Part shown: positions 1-7,186 of the stretch, one piece after another | Layout: the number at the start of each line of letters is the position of its first letter | Position numbering within the stretch: the stretch's first letter is position 1 | From: Eubacterium sp. | GTDB lineage: Bacteria > Bacillota > Clostridia > Lachnospirales > Lachnospiraceae | Direction: 5' to 3' | DNA: 39,916 nt | Assembly: GCA_017477505.1 (NCBI GenBank) | Contig: JAFUVQ010000025.1 | Coordinates: forward strand, 1 to 39,916 | The notes under the pieces: generated by a model | The model's database searches: none | Seen by the model: the letters and a program-made list of their open reading frames with translations, nothing else | Told to the model about the DNA's origin: nothing | Program-made: the position numbers and the translations under genes

Positions 1-405
1 AGCATACTTATATGAGATTTGTTCCTGAGTCAGTTCGGGCGGTATCAAATGATTCTTGATTGCATCGGTATGGATGCGATAATTCAATTTGGCTATTTCA
101 CGATTTAGGTTCCAATTAAGAGATAATCTACTATTCTCATCGATTAGTTCTTGTTTTCTGGTTTGCACCTCAAAATAACCCGAAGCAAATGCAATTTGTT
201 CTTAGCGTGGATCACCGTTCTCAACAACGAGATAACATGCGTACCTGGTAAGTCTGTAATCCTCAACCTTTCGAATCCCTTCCTTACCAATTTTTATCAT
301 TTTGCTGACGTCAGCAAAATAATCTGGAATATTTATTCCATTGTTATCGCACGAAGCTTTTTCTTTTATATAGTCTTTATTTTCTACTACTATAATTTTT
401 CGCAT
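1..405 (-). pseudogene. DinD-like DNA-damage-inducible protein, decayed (N-terminus missing, internal stop)
   Basis: Read on the minus strand, one frame runs from 405 to the window edge and is broken by a TAA at 202-204. Before the stop it encodes YFADVSKMIKIG, then DYRLTRYACYLVVENGDPR. After the stop the same frame continues with EQIAFASGYFEVQTRKQEL and later KNHLIPPELTQEQISY. This order of motifs is that of the DinD family (LTRYACYLI..NGDP, then QTYFAxQTR). The stop replaces the residue after NGDPR, which is usually K in the family. The roughly 40 residues that normally precede the VSKM region are absent, because the neighbouring DUF2971 gene ends at 416. The gene continues beyond the window. 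It is therefore both 5'-truncated and interrupted, and is unlikely to make a working protein. Family assignment is from remembered motif similarity. Confidence 0.75.
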
Positions 406-415
406 ATATCATTGC

Positions 416-1371
416 TCAATAAAATGGCTTCGCCTTCATCATAGAGTAGGTTACTTCTGCCTTTATGCTATATTTTTCAACCACATTTTTCACAACATCA
501 AAAAACCATTCAGATGCATATGGTGATACATATATTTTTTCTATCAATGTATCAATATTTACCGGAATATAAACGCCTTTGTCATTTGAGTGTATTTTAG
601 TTGTAATCAATCTTACTTCTTTCTCATACTCAAATGATTTACGTTTATACCAAAAGGGTCCATTAATGGATGCAAACCTATTGGTAAAATCTATATATTT
701 AACTTTACCAATACTTATATTGGGATCTTTATCTATCGCCTCATATATTCTTTTGGCTGTTGTTTGAATTGCAACAGCGTTGGCACAATCTTTAGAATAA
801 AGTTTCCACATTGCTTCTGATTCATAACAATTTAAATGCCAACAACTTATATATGTATATTCTCTCGATTTCTGTCCGTTATTTTCAATTTCATCTAATA
901 ATCGATTCGCTTCTTCCATCAACTTCTCTTCTGTATTATTGATAGGATTTCTTCCTGGAGCTGTGGCTACAGCTTGTTTAAAAAATCCCTTGTAAAAACT
1001 GTCCCATTTATACTTATCCCTTTCAAGTCCCTTTGCACCTTCAAATATATCCTCAAAAGAGCTCGCAGCTGCAAAGAATAATTCTTCCCGACTAATCAAT
1101 GAAATAAACTTTGCCAAATCCATATATCGCCACAGTATACTATCTGGAGAAGGTTCCTCATACTCCAGATTTTGCCAATAGTATCGTATAACTGTTTCTT
1201 TAAGCAAAGGTGCACACTTATCACACAAAACAGCAGGGTTTCTTCCTTTCAAATAGCCTAAATGTGCCGTATCTCCTTCTATAAATACTTACCACAATTT
1301 GAACAATTACTCCTGTGCTCATTATAAAAAATATCAAGTTCCCTTGTTGTCTTTAAAGTCATTTCCTGCAT
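416..1371 (-). pseudogene. DUF2971 protein with N-terminal zinc-binding segment, frameshifted
   Basis: The intact part (1252 to 416, 278 codons from a TTG) carries the DUF2971 pattern: WRYMDLAKFISLI near the start, FEDIFEG, SCWH..ESEAMWKLYS, then SFEYEKEVRLIT. The family is common in accessory regions and its function is unsettled. Upstream, a different frame starts at ATG 1371 (AAGG six bases before it) and encodes MTLKTTRELDIFYNEH, then NCSNCGKY, and stops at 1279-1281. The DUF2971 frame is open back to 1288 and encodes FIEGDTAHLGYLKG before VLCDKC. Adding one T to the T-run at 1283-1285 joins the frames and gives a CxxC...CxxC zinc-binding pair. I infer a one-base deletion or a sequencing error. 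The DUF2971 domain itself is intact, but no good ribosome site precedes the TTG. Confidence 0.7.
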
Positions 1372-1570
1372 ATAGCCTTATGTTTCCCCTCTCTTATATA
1401 TCCAAATACGTAAGAAAACTGTAACATAAACCTATTGAATTCCCGAACCTTGTGAGCATTCTTCATATTATTTCAGCATCAGAAGACAACTTGTATCTCT
1501 TTTTATTCGCATTGTTTTAGTTTTTCACAGTTTTCACACAACCCACTACAATCTTACATTTCAAATTGCG

Positions 1571-2452
1571 TTATTCCCATATTCCATTTTCAGGATTCCA
1601 TTTTGCTTTTACTGCTCCTTCAAACAACGGACAGACAAATTCTTTTACCCTGACCATCATATCTGTCATGGATACCTGGATAAGCGCCTTTTTCTTTTTC
1701 AGGAATGAATTCCATCTTGTCTGATGCATCGGATCATTCAGGAACTCATCTCCGAATGCAGCAGAATCCATCGTCATCTTTGTTTTTCTGTTCTTAAAGG
1801 TCTCAACAACAGCATTCCGAAGTTCCTCATATGAGAATTCGTACTTTTGGGATAGAACATAGATGTCATAAAAATCCTTATATCTGCTGTTCAGATAACC
1901 GTTATGTATAATAGCTTCCAACTTCTCCGCAATAGATGATTCCAGCGAGTAAGCGTTTACTCGCGGCGGATCCATATCGAGTATAACGGGGAAGTCCATT
2001 TTCACTGCATCAGGATAGATCACATCCCCAAAACCGATATCAATGCCAACCGGAATCTTTGTTCGATCAAGATATCCAACAGCTGAGATGTGAAGACCGT
2101 GATATTCCTTAAACTCCGTTATGTCCTCCACAGCTATAGAATCTGTATCAAATACAAGCGCATCATCGATATCCTGAGAGAGAATATCTCGGAATACGCT
2201 CTTCATCTCTTCACCACTATTGGAAATACGTCTTGCAAGTAAATCCACATCCGTCGTTGCCCGTTCATATTTGCGGTTAAATATCGCATACAAGAAGATG
2301 CCGCCTTTTAAAACAAATTGATCCGCATATTTGGACACGGAAATGCGGTAAATTGTTCTCTCCAACCCGTAATAAGTAAGGGCTTCCTGAAAAGTACAGC
2401 CGTTTTTTACTGCGAAGTTCTTAAGTCTCGCCTTTACTGAATCAGCATTCAT
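1571..2452 (-). CDS. AbiEii/AbiGii-family nucleotidyltransferase toxin (type IV TA)
   Basis: This 293-residue protein belongs to the AbiEii/AbiGii nucleotidyltransferase toxins, the killing half of type IV toxin-antitoxin and phage abortive-infection systems. The DNA polymerase beta-like fold is indicated by the KGG turn (residues 49-51) followed by TTDVDLL with the metal-binding Asp pair (D68, D70). Further on come GDVIYPD, EKLEAIIHNG and RYKDFYDIYVL, all typical of the family. The start codon overlaps the stop of the upstream antitoxin gene as TAATG (2450-2454), so the two are translationally coupled. The known family transfers nucleotides, in some members to tRNA acceptor ends; the target here cannot be read from sequence. 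Length is normal for the family and no key residue is missing. Confidence 0.88.
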   Translation of the reverse strand: MNADSVKARLKNFAVKNGCTFQEALTYYGLERTIYRISVSKYADQFVLKGGIFLYAIFNRKYERATTDVDLLARRISNSGEEMKSVFRDILSQDIDDALVFDTDSIAVEDITEFKEYHGLHISAVGYLDRTKIPVGIDIGFGDVIYPDAVKMDFPVILDMDPPRVNAYSLESSIAEKLEAIIHNGYLNSRYKDFYDIYVLSQKYEFSYEELRNAVVETFKNRKTKMTMDSAAFGDEFLNDPMHQTRWNSFLKKKKALIQVSMTDMMVRVKEFVCPLFEGAVKAKWNPENGIWE

Positions 2453-3030
2453 TACACAAGCACCTCCAGATACGTTCTTACGATCTTCTCGCAGCGCAGA
2501 CGTTTTGCATAAGCATAAAGCCTGTCAATCTGCCTGTCCCTGCGTTTCAGGTAATTCCTGAGTACCTCAGATGTCTCCTCAATACCGATTTTGTTCCTGT
2601 AGTAAATGATATCGACCACGGTTTTCTCGATATCGAAGATGTGGAAGCAGTTATCGCCATACCTGACTTCAGTTACTCCGAGATCCATCCGAGATGGATC
2701 AAAATAAAAGAGCCTGATCACCGGCCATTCCGGTAGCGTATTAACCTTTTTCTTTCTTTCAATAGCAACATCCACGGCATCAGGAAGGAAATTGGTAAGT
2801 TCGTAATACCGTGCTGCACTCATCAGACATATAACACCATTCGGTACAAAAGCTTCCGCGCTGAAAAAGTCGTTCTCATCACCCGTATATGTGAGGTTTT
2901 CATAAGTGCTCCGGTTTACCCGTGACAGTATACCTTGTTCTTCAAGCTTACCAATCTTGTAATATGAATAGCCCAGATCCTTCAGTTCGCTAGTTGTGAT
3001 AAACTTCTTGTTTTCAGCGAATACGTTCAC
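2452..3030 (-). CDS. AbiEi-family antitoxin / transcriptional autoregulator
   Basis: About 192 residues. The N-terminal part (FITTSELKDLGYSYYKIGKLEEQGILSRV) is the winged-helix domain typical of AbiEi antitoxins. The C-terminal part (FDIEKTVVDIIYYRNKIG, EVLRNYLKRRDRQ) matches the family's antitoxin domain. AbiEi proteins neutralise AbiEii and repress their own operon by binding inverted repeats at the promoter. I prefer the GTG at 3028-3030 because GGAGG ends 8 bases before it; an in-frame GTG at 3037-3039 directly abuts the GGAGG and is less likely. The gene overlaps the toxin gene by one base. Inverted repeats lie directly upstream (3062-3111), which fits autoregulation. Confidence 0.85.
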   Translation of the reverse strand: MNVFAENKKFITTSELKDLGYSYYKIGKLEEQGILSRVNRSTYENLTYTGDENDFFSAEAFVPNGVICLMSAARYYELTNFLPDAVDVAIERKKKVNTLPEWPVIRLFYFDPSRMDLGVTEVRYGDNCFHIFDIEKTVVDIIYYRNKIGIEETSEVLRNYLKRRDRQIDRLYAYAKRLRCEKIVRTYLEVLV

Positions 3031-3045
3031 ATGAATCACCTCCGC

Positions 3046-3111
3046 TTATACTATACACGATTCGAAGAAATATTTCGACCAAATTCGGCAGTTATTTTTA
3101 TTAGCCGAATT
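3046..3111 (-). promoter_or_regulatory. abiE promoter region with two inverted repeats (likely AbiEi operators)
   Basis: On the minus strand a TATAGT (3050-3055) lies just upstream of the AbiEi ribosome site and could be the -10. Two inverted repeats flank or overlap the -35 zone: TCGAA (3062-3066) with TTCGA (3074-3078), enclosing the palindrome GAAATATTTC (3067-3076), and AATTCGGC (3082-3089) with GCCGAATT (3104-3111). AbiEi proteins are known to bind paired inverted repeats in this position. The repeats are seen; the operator role is inferred. The exact -10/-35 assignment is uncertain. Confidence 0.5.
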
Positions 3112-3213
3112 AAATCAAAAGCCATCAAAGTCCGATAGTAAGATTAATGATATAAAATGAGCTCTGATAATTTTATGCATCAGCAGCTCTTCTCTACTAA
3201 AATACATTTTCTG

Positions 3214-4716
3214 TTATTTTCCGTCTTTCCCCTGTGCATCCTTAATTCTGTAATAATCCTCCAAATCCACATCAATATGCACCTTTGCATCCGCTTTTCG
3301 GTTGCTCACCCGCTCCAAAAGTGCGATACTTTCCACATGGCCTGTATGGCAAAACTGGTCAAACCCGGCCATTTTCTTCAGTATGAAGCCTCTTTCGGTA
3401 AGGTATTTCACATCTCTTGCCAAAGTTGCGGGATCACAGGATACATATACGAGTTTCTCCGGATTCATAAGACAGATTGTTTCCAGAAGCTTTTCGTCGC
3501 AGCCTTTACGGGGCGGATCAACTATAACCACATCTGCCCTGCTGCCCGGGCGATTTCCTGCATAGATATCCGGGACAACTTCCTCAGCCTTGCCCACAAA
3601 AAACTCAGCATTTTCTATACCATTCTGTGCGGCATTATTCCTCGCATTTTCTATTGCCTGAGGGACAATCTCAACCCCATATACCTTTTTTGCCATTTTG
3701 GAAATGAAAAGTGAAATAGTTCCTATCCCACAATACATATCCCATACAGTTTCATTTCCGCTCAGTTCCGCAAACTCTCTTGCTTTGCTGTAGAGCTGAA
3801 CTGTCATTTCAGGATTTACCTGATAAAATGATTCGGCTGAAATACTGAATCTGATATCTTCTATATAATCATCTATATATGGCCTGCCATAAATACACTT
3901 ACTCTTTGTCCCAAGGATGCGGTTTGTATTTTCCCTGTTTATACTGATCATCACAGAAGACAGTGTCAGTTCTCCTGTACTTGTCTCATCTCCCGGCATG
4001 ACGTTGATCGCCGATTTCAGCATTTCTACAAGTTCATTAGAATGAGGCAGACTCTCACCATTTATGACAAAACAGACCATCACTTCACCGGTTGCAAAAC
4101 CGATTCTGGTTATGACATGCCGCATTAGCCCCTGAAGAGTTTCTTCGTCATAAGTACTGACATTGAATTTTACAATATAATCCTTTACAGCCTTTACGAT
4201 ATGCTTATTCACCGGATGACCTGTTATACAGTCTTCTTCCGGAATTATATGGTGCGTCCTACCTGCATAAAAACCTATCACAGGATTGCCGTCCTTATCC
4301 TTTCCGATGGGAAACTGCATTTTATTTCTGAAACGGAACGGTTCTTTCACACCCTGAACCTCTCCGAGCATTTTCTCTATCAGTTCTTTATCCTGCCCAC
4401 CTATCCTGGTCATGCAGTTTATGATCCTGTCCCGTTTAAACTTAAGCTGGGACTGATAATCCATATGCATCAGGGTACATCCACCACAGGCTCTGGCATT
4501 CGCACACTTTGCTTCAGTTCTGTATACTGATGGGGAGAGAACCTCCATCAGCCTCCCGTATGCGTACTTTTTCTTTGCTTTTATGATCTTTACAATTGCC
4601 GTATCTCCGGGCAGTGCATCCTTTACAAATACAGCTTCCCCATCGATATGGCCGATTCCTTCGCCATCCTGTCCCAGATCATCTATATATATTTCAAATG
4701 TGTCATTTTTGTTCAT
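3214..4716 (-). CDS. rlmD: 23S rRNA (uracil-1939-C5)-methyltransferase RlmD/RumA family
   Basis: This 500-residue protein is a SAM-dependent RNA m5U methyltransferase of the RumA/TrmA family. Residues 1-60 form a TRAM RNA-binding domain (DDLGQDGEGIGHIDG). A cysteine group CANARACGGC around residue 75, plus a later Cys, matches the [4Fe-4S] ligands of RumA. The methyltransferase core shows WDMYCGIGTISLF, then VDPPRKGCD, and the catalytic cysteine in YVSCDPATLARD. Hydrophilic residues after the SIALLERV motif make it somewhat longer than the usual 440-460 residues. Many Firmicutes carry two such paralogues (RlmCD type), so 23S positions 747 and 1939 are both possible targets. AGGACGGG precedes the ATG. 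It is transcribed alone; the gene upstream has its own terminator. Confidence 0.9.
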   Translation of the reverse strand: MNKNDTFEIYIDDLGQDGEGIGHIDGEAVFVKDALPGDTAIVKIIKAKKKYAYGRLMEVLSPSVYRTEAKCANARACGGCTLMHMDYQSQLKFKRDRIINCMTRIGGQDKELIEKMLGEVQGVKEPFRFRNKMQFPIGKDKDGNPVIGFYAGRTHHIIPEEDCITGHPVNKHIVKAVKDYIVKFNVSTYDEETLQGLMRHVITRIGFATGEVMVCFVINGESLPHSNELVEMLKSAINVMPGDETSTGELTLSSVMISINRENTNRILGTKSKCIYGRPYIDDYIEDIRFSISAESFYQVNPEMTVQLYSKAREFAELSGNETVWDMYCGIGTISLFISKMAKKVYGVEIVPQAIENARNNAAQNGIENAEFFVGKAEEVVPDIYAGNRPGSRADVVIVDPPRKGCDEKLLETICLMNPEKLVYVSCDPATLARDVKYLTERGFILKKMAGFDQFCHTGHVESIALLERVSNRKADAKVHIDVDLEDYYRIKDAQGKDGK

Positions 4717-4842
4717 AAAAAACCCGTCCTGTTTTACTACTGCTTACCTTACTCAACCTTGCAAAAATATTAAGTGGAGCCGCTTCTCACAGTTTCATCT
4801 AAGTATAACATGCATATTATACTGATGTCTAACCTAATTAAC

Positions 4843-4910
4843 TAAAGCATGTCACGCGCGAGTGCACTTCCCCCTCTGCAATAGGAAAAGCAGTTTCCTT
4901 TCACATAAAA
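4843..4910. repeat. Dispersed structured repeat, copy A (internally deleted)
   Basis: This stretch shares TAAAGCATGTC, then TCACGCGCGAGTG, a run of C, and AATAGGAAA.GCAGTTTCCT with copy B at 25448-25569, in the same order and orientation. Copy A lacks about 50 bases between GCATGTC and ACGCGCGAG, that is, the first hairpin and the GGATGC/GCATCC hairpin of copy B. It lies between rlmD and the carD terminator, outside any gene. Confidence 0.7.
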
Positions 4911-4957
4911 AACATAAGGACCGGCATGCTAACTGCATGACGGTCCTTATGTTTTCT
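4907..4957 (-). terminator. Rho-independent terminator (bidirectional shape) of the CarD-family gene
   Basis: A perfect 15-bp stem (4909-4923 with 4941-4955, core CATAAGGACCG/CGGTCCTTATG) encloses a 17-base loop. It ends in a T-run on either strand. It lies 24 bases after the stop of the CarD-family gene on the minus strand, and can be read in both directions. Confidence 0.85.
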
Positions 4958-4980
4958 GTTTTTTCAGGCTTATGCATCTA

Positions 4981-5466
4981 TCAAACATTCAGATGAATAT
5001 ACTCTCTAACCTCTTCTTTATCCATATCCAGTGATATGGCGAGTTCTCCATACAGATTGTCCTCTGCAATATGACAATACTTCGAATCTGATGCCGTAGC
5101 CTTCTTTCCTTCAGCCTGTCTCTCTTCTGTTCTGATATAAATAGTCTTGATCGTTTTCACGATTTCTGAAGGATCACATGTGAGAAGCGCTCTTTTATAA
5201 TCGTGATCAATCTTTCTTTCGTCAATAACATCAAGGGTTCCTATATCCTTGATACCGCTTATAAAATCCGTCGCTTCTTCCCTGGTCATAACCTCCCGCA
5301 TTACGACTCTGTCATTATCAACAGGTGTAAGAATAGTACTATCTCTGATATAAACCGGTTTCAGAGTATAATACTCTCTGTCATCACCCTCATCAAGCGG
5401 GCCGACTCCCATGACCTTACAAACTCCACTGTTTCCGTAAATAATGAAATCTCCTACATTAAACAC
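4981..5466 (-). CDS. CarD family transcriptional regulator
   Basis: About 161 residues. The N-terminal 60 residues (MFNVGDFIIYGNSGVCKV, then YYTLKPVY, ILTPVDN) are the CarD/TRCF RNA-polymerase-interacting domain, which binds the RNAP beta subunit and stabilises open promoter complexes. The C-terminal part (KRALLTCDPSEIVKTIKTIY, YGELAISLDMDKEEVREYI) is the helical domain of CarD/CdnL proteins. I start it at GTG 5464-5466, because GGAG lies 10 bases upstream and family members usually begin MFNVGD. A GTG nine bases earlier is in frame but sits almost on the ribosome site. It is followed by a strong hairpin terminator and appears to be a single-gene unit. The regulon cannot be inferred here. Confidence 0.9.
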   Translation of the reverse strand: MFNVGDFIIYGNSGVCKVMGVGPLDEGDDREYYTLKPVYIRDSTILTPVDNDRVVMREVMTREEATDFISGIKDIGTLDVIDERKIDHDYKRALLTCDPSEIVKTIKTIYIRTEERQAEGKKATASDSKYCHIAEDNLYGELAISLDMDKEEVREYIHLNV

Positions 5467-5655
5467 GGCTAGCACTCTCCTTTTCTCTACTTTCCCGCCG
5501 CAGGGTTAAAAAAGTTAATAGGAACAATTTCATTGTAACACCCTGTTTTGTTTTATGTAAGAGCGAATGCTAATTTCGTGAGTTTCTACAATTAAAAAGC
5601 CTTTTGTTGGGCAATTTTATCTACAGCAAAACGAAAGAAGTCATTTGATATCATC

Positions 5656-6264
5656 TTATAAAGCTTTTTTAATTGCCTCAAGTAAATCATCAAACTCTTC
5701 GTAAGCAGGTATATCAGGATAATCCTTCTTGATTGCATCCGTGCTCTTGAAAAGGAAACCTGCCTTACTTGCCTGAATCATACCCAGATCATTAAAGCTG
5801 TCACCACTGGCTATGGTTTCAAAACCTATGCTCTGAAGTGCTTTGACAGTAGTGAGTTTAGACTTCTCACATCTCATACGGAAGCCTGTAATCTCCCCGT
5901 CCGGAGCAACCTCAAGAGTGTTACAGAAAAGTGTAGGATATCCCAGTTTCTTCATGAGCGGAGCAGCAAACTGTGTAAATGTATCGCTGAGCACGATAAC
6001 CTGAGTTATGCTTCTAAGTTCATCAAGGAACTCCTTAGCTCCCGGAAGCGGATCTATGGTTGCTATTGTATCCTGTATCTCTTTAAGTCCCAGACCATGC
6101 TCTTTGAGAATTCCTATACGGAATTTCATAAGCTTATCATAGTCAGGTTCATCCCTTGTAGTCTTCTTTAATTCAGGGATTCCTGTTGCTTCAGCAAATG
6201 CTATCCAGATTTCAGGAACCAGAACTCCTTCCATATCAAGACAGACAATATTCATATCACTCAT
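5656..6264 (-). CDS. thrH: ThrH-type phosphoserine phosphatase / homoserine phosphotransferase
   Basis: This 202-residue protein is a HAD-superfamily enzyme of the ThrH type, known to dephosphorylate phosphoserine and to move the phosphate to homoserine, linking serine and threonine synthesis. Motif I is CLDMEGVLVPE (Asp nucleophile, with Glu in place of the second Asp as usual in ThrH). Motif II is VLSDTF, a Lys occurs in RCEKSKL, and motif IV is SGDSFNDLGMI. Length matches the family. GGAGG precedes the ATG by 7 bases. It is followed 180 bases later by the CarD gene, and preceded 89 bases upstream by rqcP. No serB or thrB neighbours are present, so pathway context is not visible here. Confidence 0.9.
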   Translation of the reverse strand: MSDMNIVCLDMEGVLVPEIWIAFAEATGIPELKKTTRDEPDYDKLMKFRIGILKEHGLGLKEIQDTIATIDPLPGAKEFLDELRSITQVIVLSDTFTQFAAPLMKKLGYPTLFCNTLEVAPDGEITGFRMRCEKSKLTTVKALQSIGFETIASGDSFNDLGMIQASKAGFLFKSTDAIKKDYPDIPAYEEFDDLLEAIKKAL

Positions 6265-6353
6265 GATGAAACCTCCATTTTATTCTATAAAATGTGCCCT
6301 TAGAAGCACATACGTCATATTCATAAACCTTTTTTTATATCGATATACGAGAT

Positions 6354-6593
6354 TTAAATGTATTCAAACATATCTCCGGCTTCTTCTTTCTTCACGGTAT
6401 CTGCCACTTTAGTGACTTTTACCCTGGTCACCTTATTTCCGAAGCCTATCTCTATCTCATCTCCGACCTTTATATCATAAGATGCTCTTGCCACCTTACC
6501 ATTTACACTCACCCTTCCGGCGTCACAGGCATCATTTGCCACTGTTCTTCTTTTGATGAGTCTGGATACTTTAAGATATTTATCTAACCGCAT
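6354..6593 (-). CDS. rqcP: S4-domain RNA-binding protein RqcP (YabO/Hsp15 family)
   Basis: This 79-residue protein is almost entirely one S4 domain: MRLDKYLKVSRLIKRRTVAN, then GRVSVNGKVARASYDIKVGD. The RqcP (YabO) family binds stalled 50S subunits carrying peptidyl-tRNA and works with RqcH to add alanine tails in ribosome quality control. A small acidic C-terminal end (KKEEAGDMFEYI) is typical. The HU gene lies directly upstream (stop of HU at 6745), a pairing common in Clostridia, but the HU terminator separates them. GGAG precedes the ATG. Confidence 0.9.
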   Translation of the reverse strand: MRLDKYLKVSRLIKRRTVANDACDAGRVSVNGKVARASYDIKVGDEIEIGFGNKVTRVKVTKVADTVKKEEAGDMFEYI

Positions 6594-6618
6594 ATTCTCT
6601 CCTTTTTACACCAACCCG

Positions 6619-6685
6619 ATCTTGCAAATACATACCTGCTCGGCATCATAGCAATCTCGCAAATTCATGCCCGTTTGACATCACA
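6619..6685. repeat. Imperfect 34-base tandem duplication between HU and rqcP
   Basis: Bases 6619-6651 and 6653-6685 align over 33 positions with 24 identities (shared TCTnGCAAAT, CATnCC, CATCA). The differences are nearly all transitions. The copies lie between the HU terminator hairpin and the rqcP start. No function is apparent. Confidence 0.45.
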
Positions 6686-6717
6686 AAGGGCATCACAATC
6701 GGTTGTGATGCCCTTCG
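6684..6717 (-). terminator. Terminator hairpin after HU gene
   Basis: A perfect 13-bp stem AAGGGCATCACAA/TTGTGATGCCCTT (6686-6698 with 6703-6715) with a four-base loop lies 30 bases after the HU stop on the minus strand. The U-tract after it is short, but the stem is very stable. Confidence 0.75.
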
Positions 6718-6744
6718 TCAGTGTGCTATATATCTAACATTGAA

Positions 6745-7017
6745 TTAGTTTACAGCATCCTTTAATGCCTTACCCGGCTTAAACTTAGGAGCCTTAGAAG
6801 CCTTAATCTTCATAGTCTTGCCTGTTCTTGGATTACGTCCTGTTCTAGCTGGTCTTGTCTGAACTTCAAATGTACCGAAACCAACAAGCTGAACCTTCTC
6901 ACCCTTCTTAAGCTCTTCTGTGATTGCATCGATAACAGCCTTAACTGCCTTCTCTGAATCAGCCTTCTTAAGATCTGTTTTTGCTGCAACAGCAGCTACT
7001 AATTCGCTCTTGTTCAT
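6745..7017 (-). CDS. hup: HU family DNA-binding protein
   Basis: A 90-residue HU protein: [20 protein letters not shown] at the N-terminal dimerisation helices, then [17 protein letters not shown] and the DNA-binding arm [17 protein letters not shown], and the [12 protein letters not shown] end. HU is an abundant dimeric nucleoid protein that bends and compacts DNA. It has a consensus promoter (TTGACA-17-TATAAC at 7112-7140), a strong ribosome site (GAGGAGG) and its own terminator. This fits high, constitutive, single-gene expression. Confidence 0.97.
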   Translation of the reverse strand: MNKSELVAAVAAKTDLKKADSEKAVKAVIDAITEELKKGEKVQLVGFGTFEVQTRPARTGRNPRTGKTMKIKASKAPKFKPGKALKDAVN

Positions 7018-7111
7018 CTTTAAATTCCTCCTCTAAAATATATACAAAGAACAATCATCTGTGCTTTGTGTATTAAGTATGAACATTTGGGTCTTTTACA
7101 CCCTGTTATAT

Positions 7112-7140
7112 GTTATATAGGTTCACAGGCTTTTTGTCAA
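7112..7140 (-). promoter_or_regulatory. Sigma-A type promoter of the HU gene
   Basis: On the minus strand TTGACA (7135-7140) and TATAAC (7112-7117) are separated by exactly 17 bases. This gives a leader of roughly 90 bases before the HU start. The match to the vegetative consensus is near perfect. Confidence 0.85.
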
Positions 7141-7186
7141 GAAAAACTTGGAAAAAACCGCATAATTACGTTATTTTTGGCACTTT

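Noticed and set aside
3157-3714. A 185-codon plus-strand open frame across the end of rlmD
   Set aside because: It lies antisense to the conserved methyltransferase motifs, has no ribosome site and encodes no recognisable domain.
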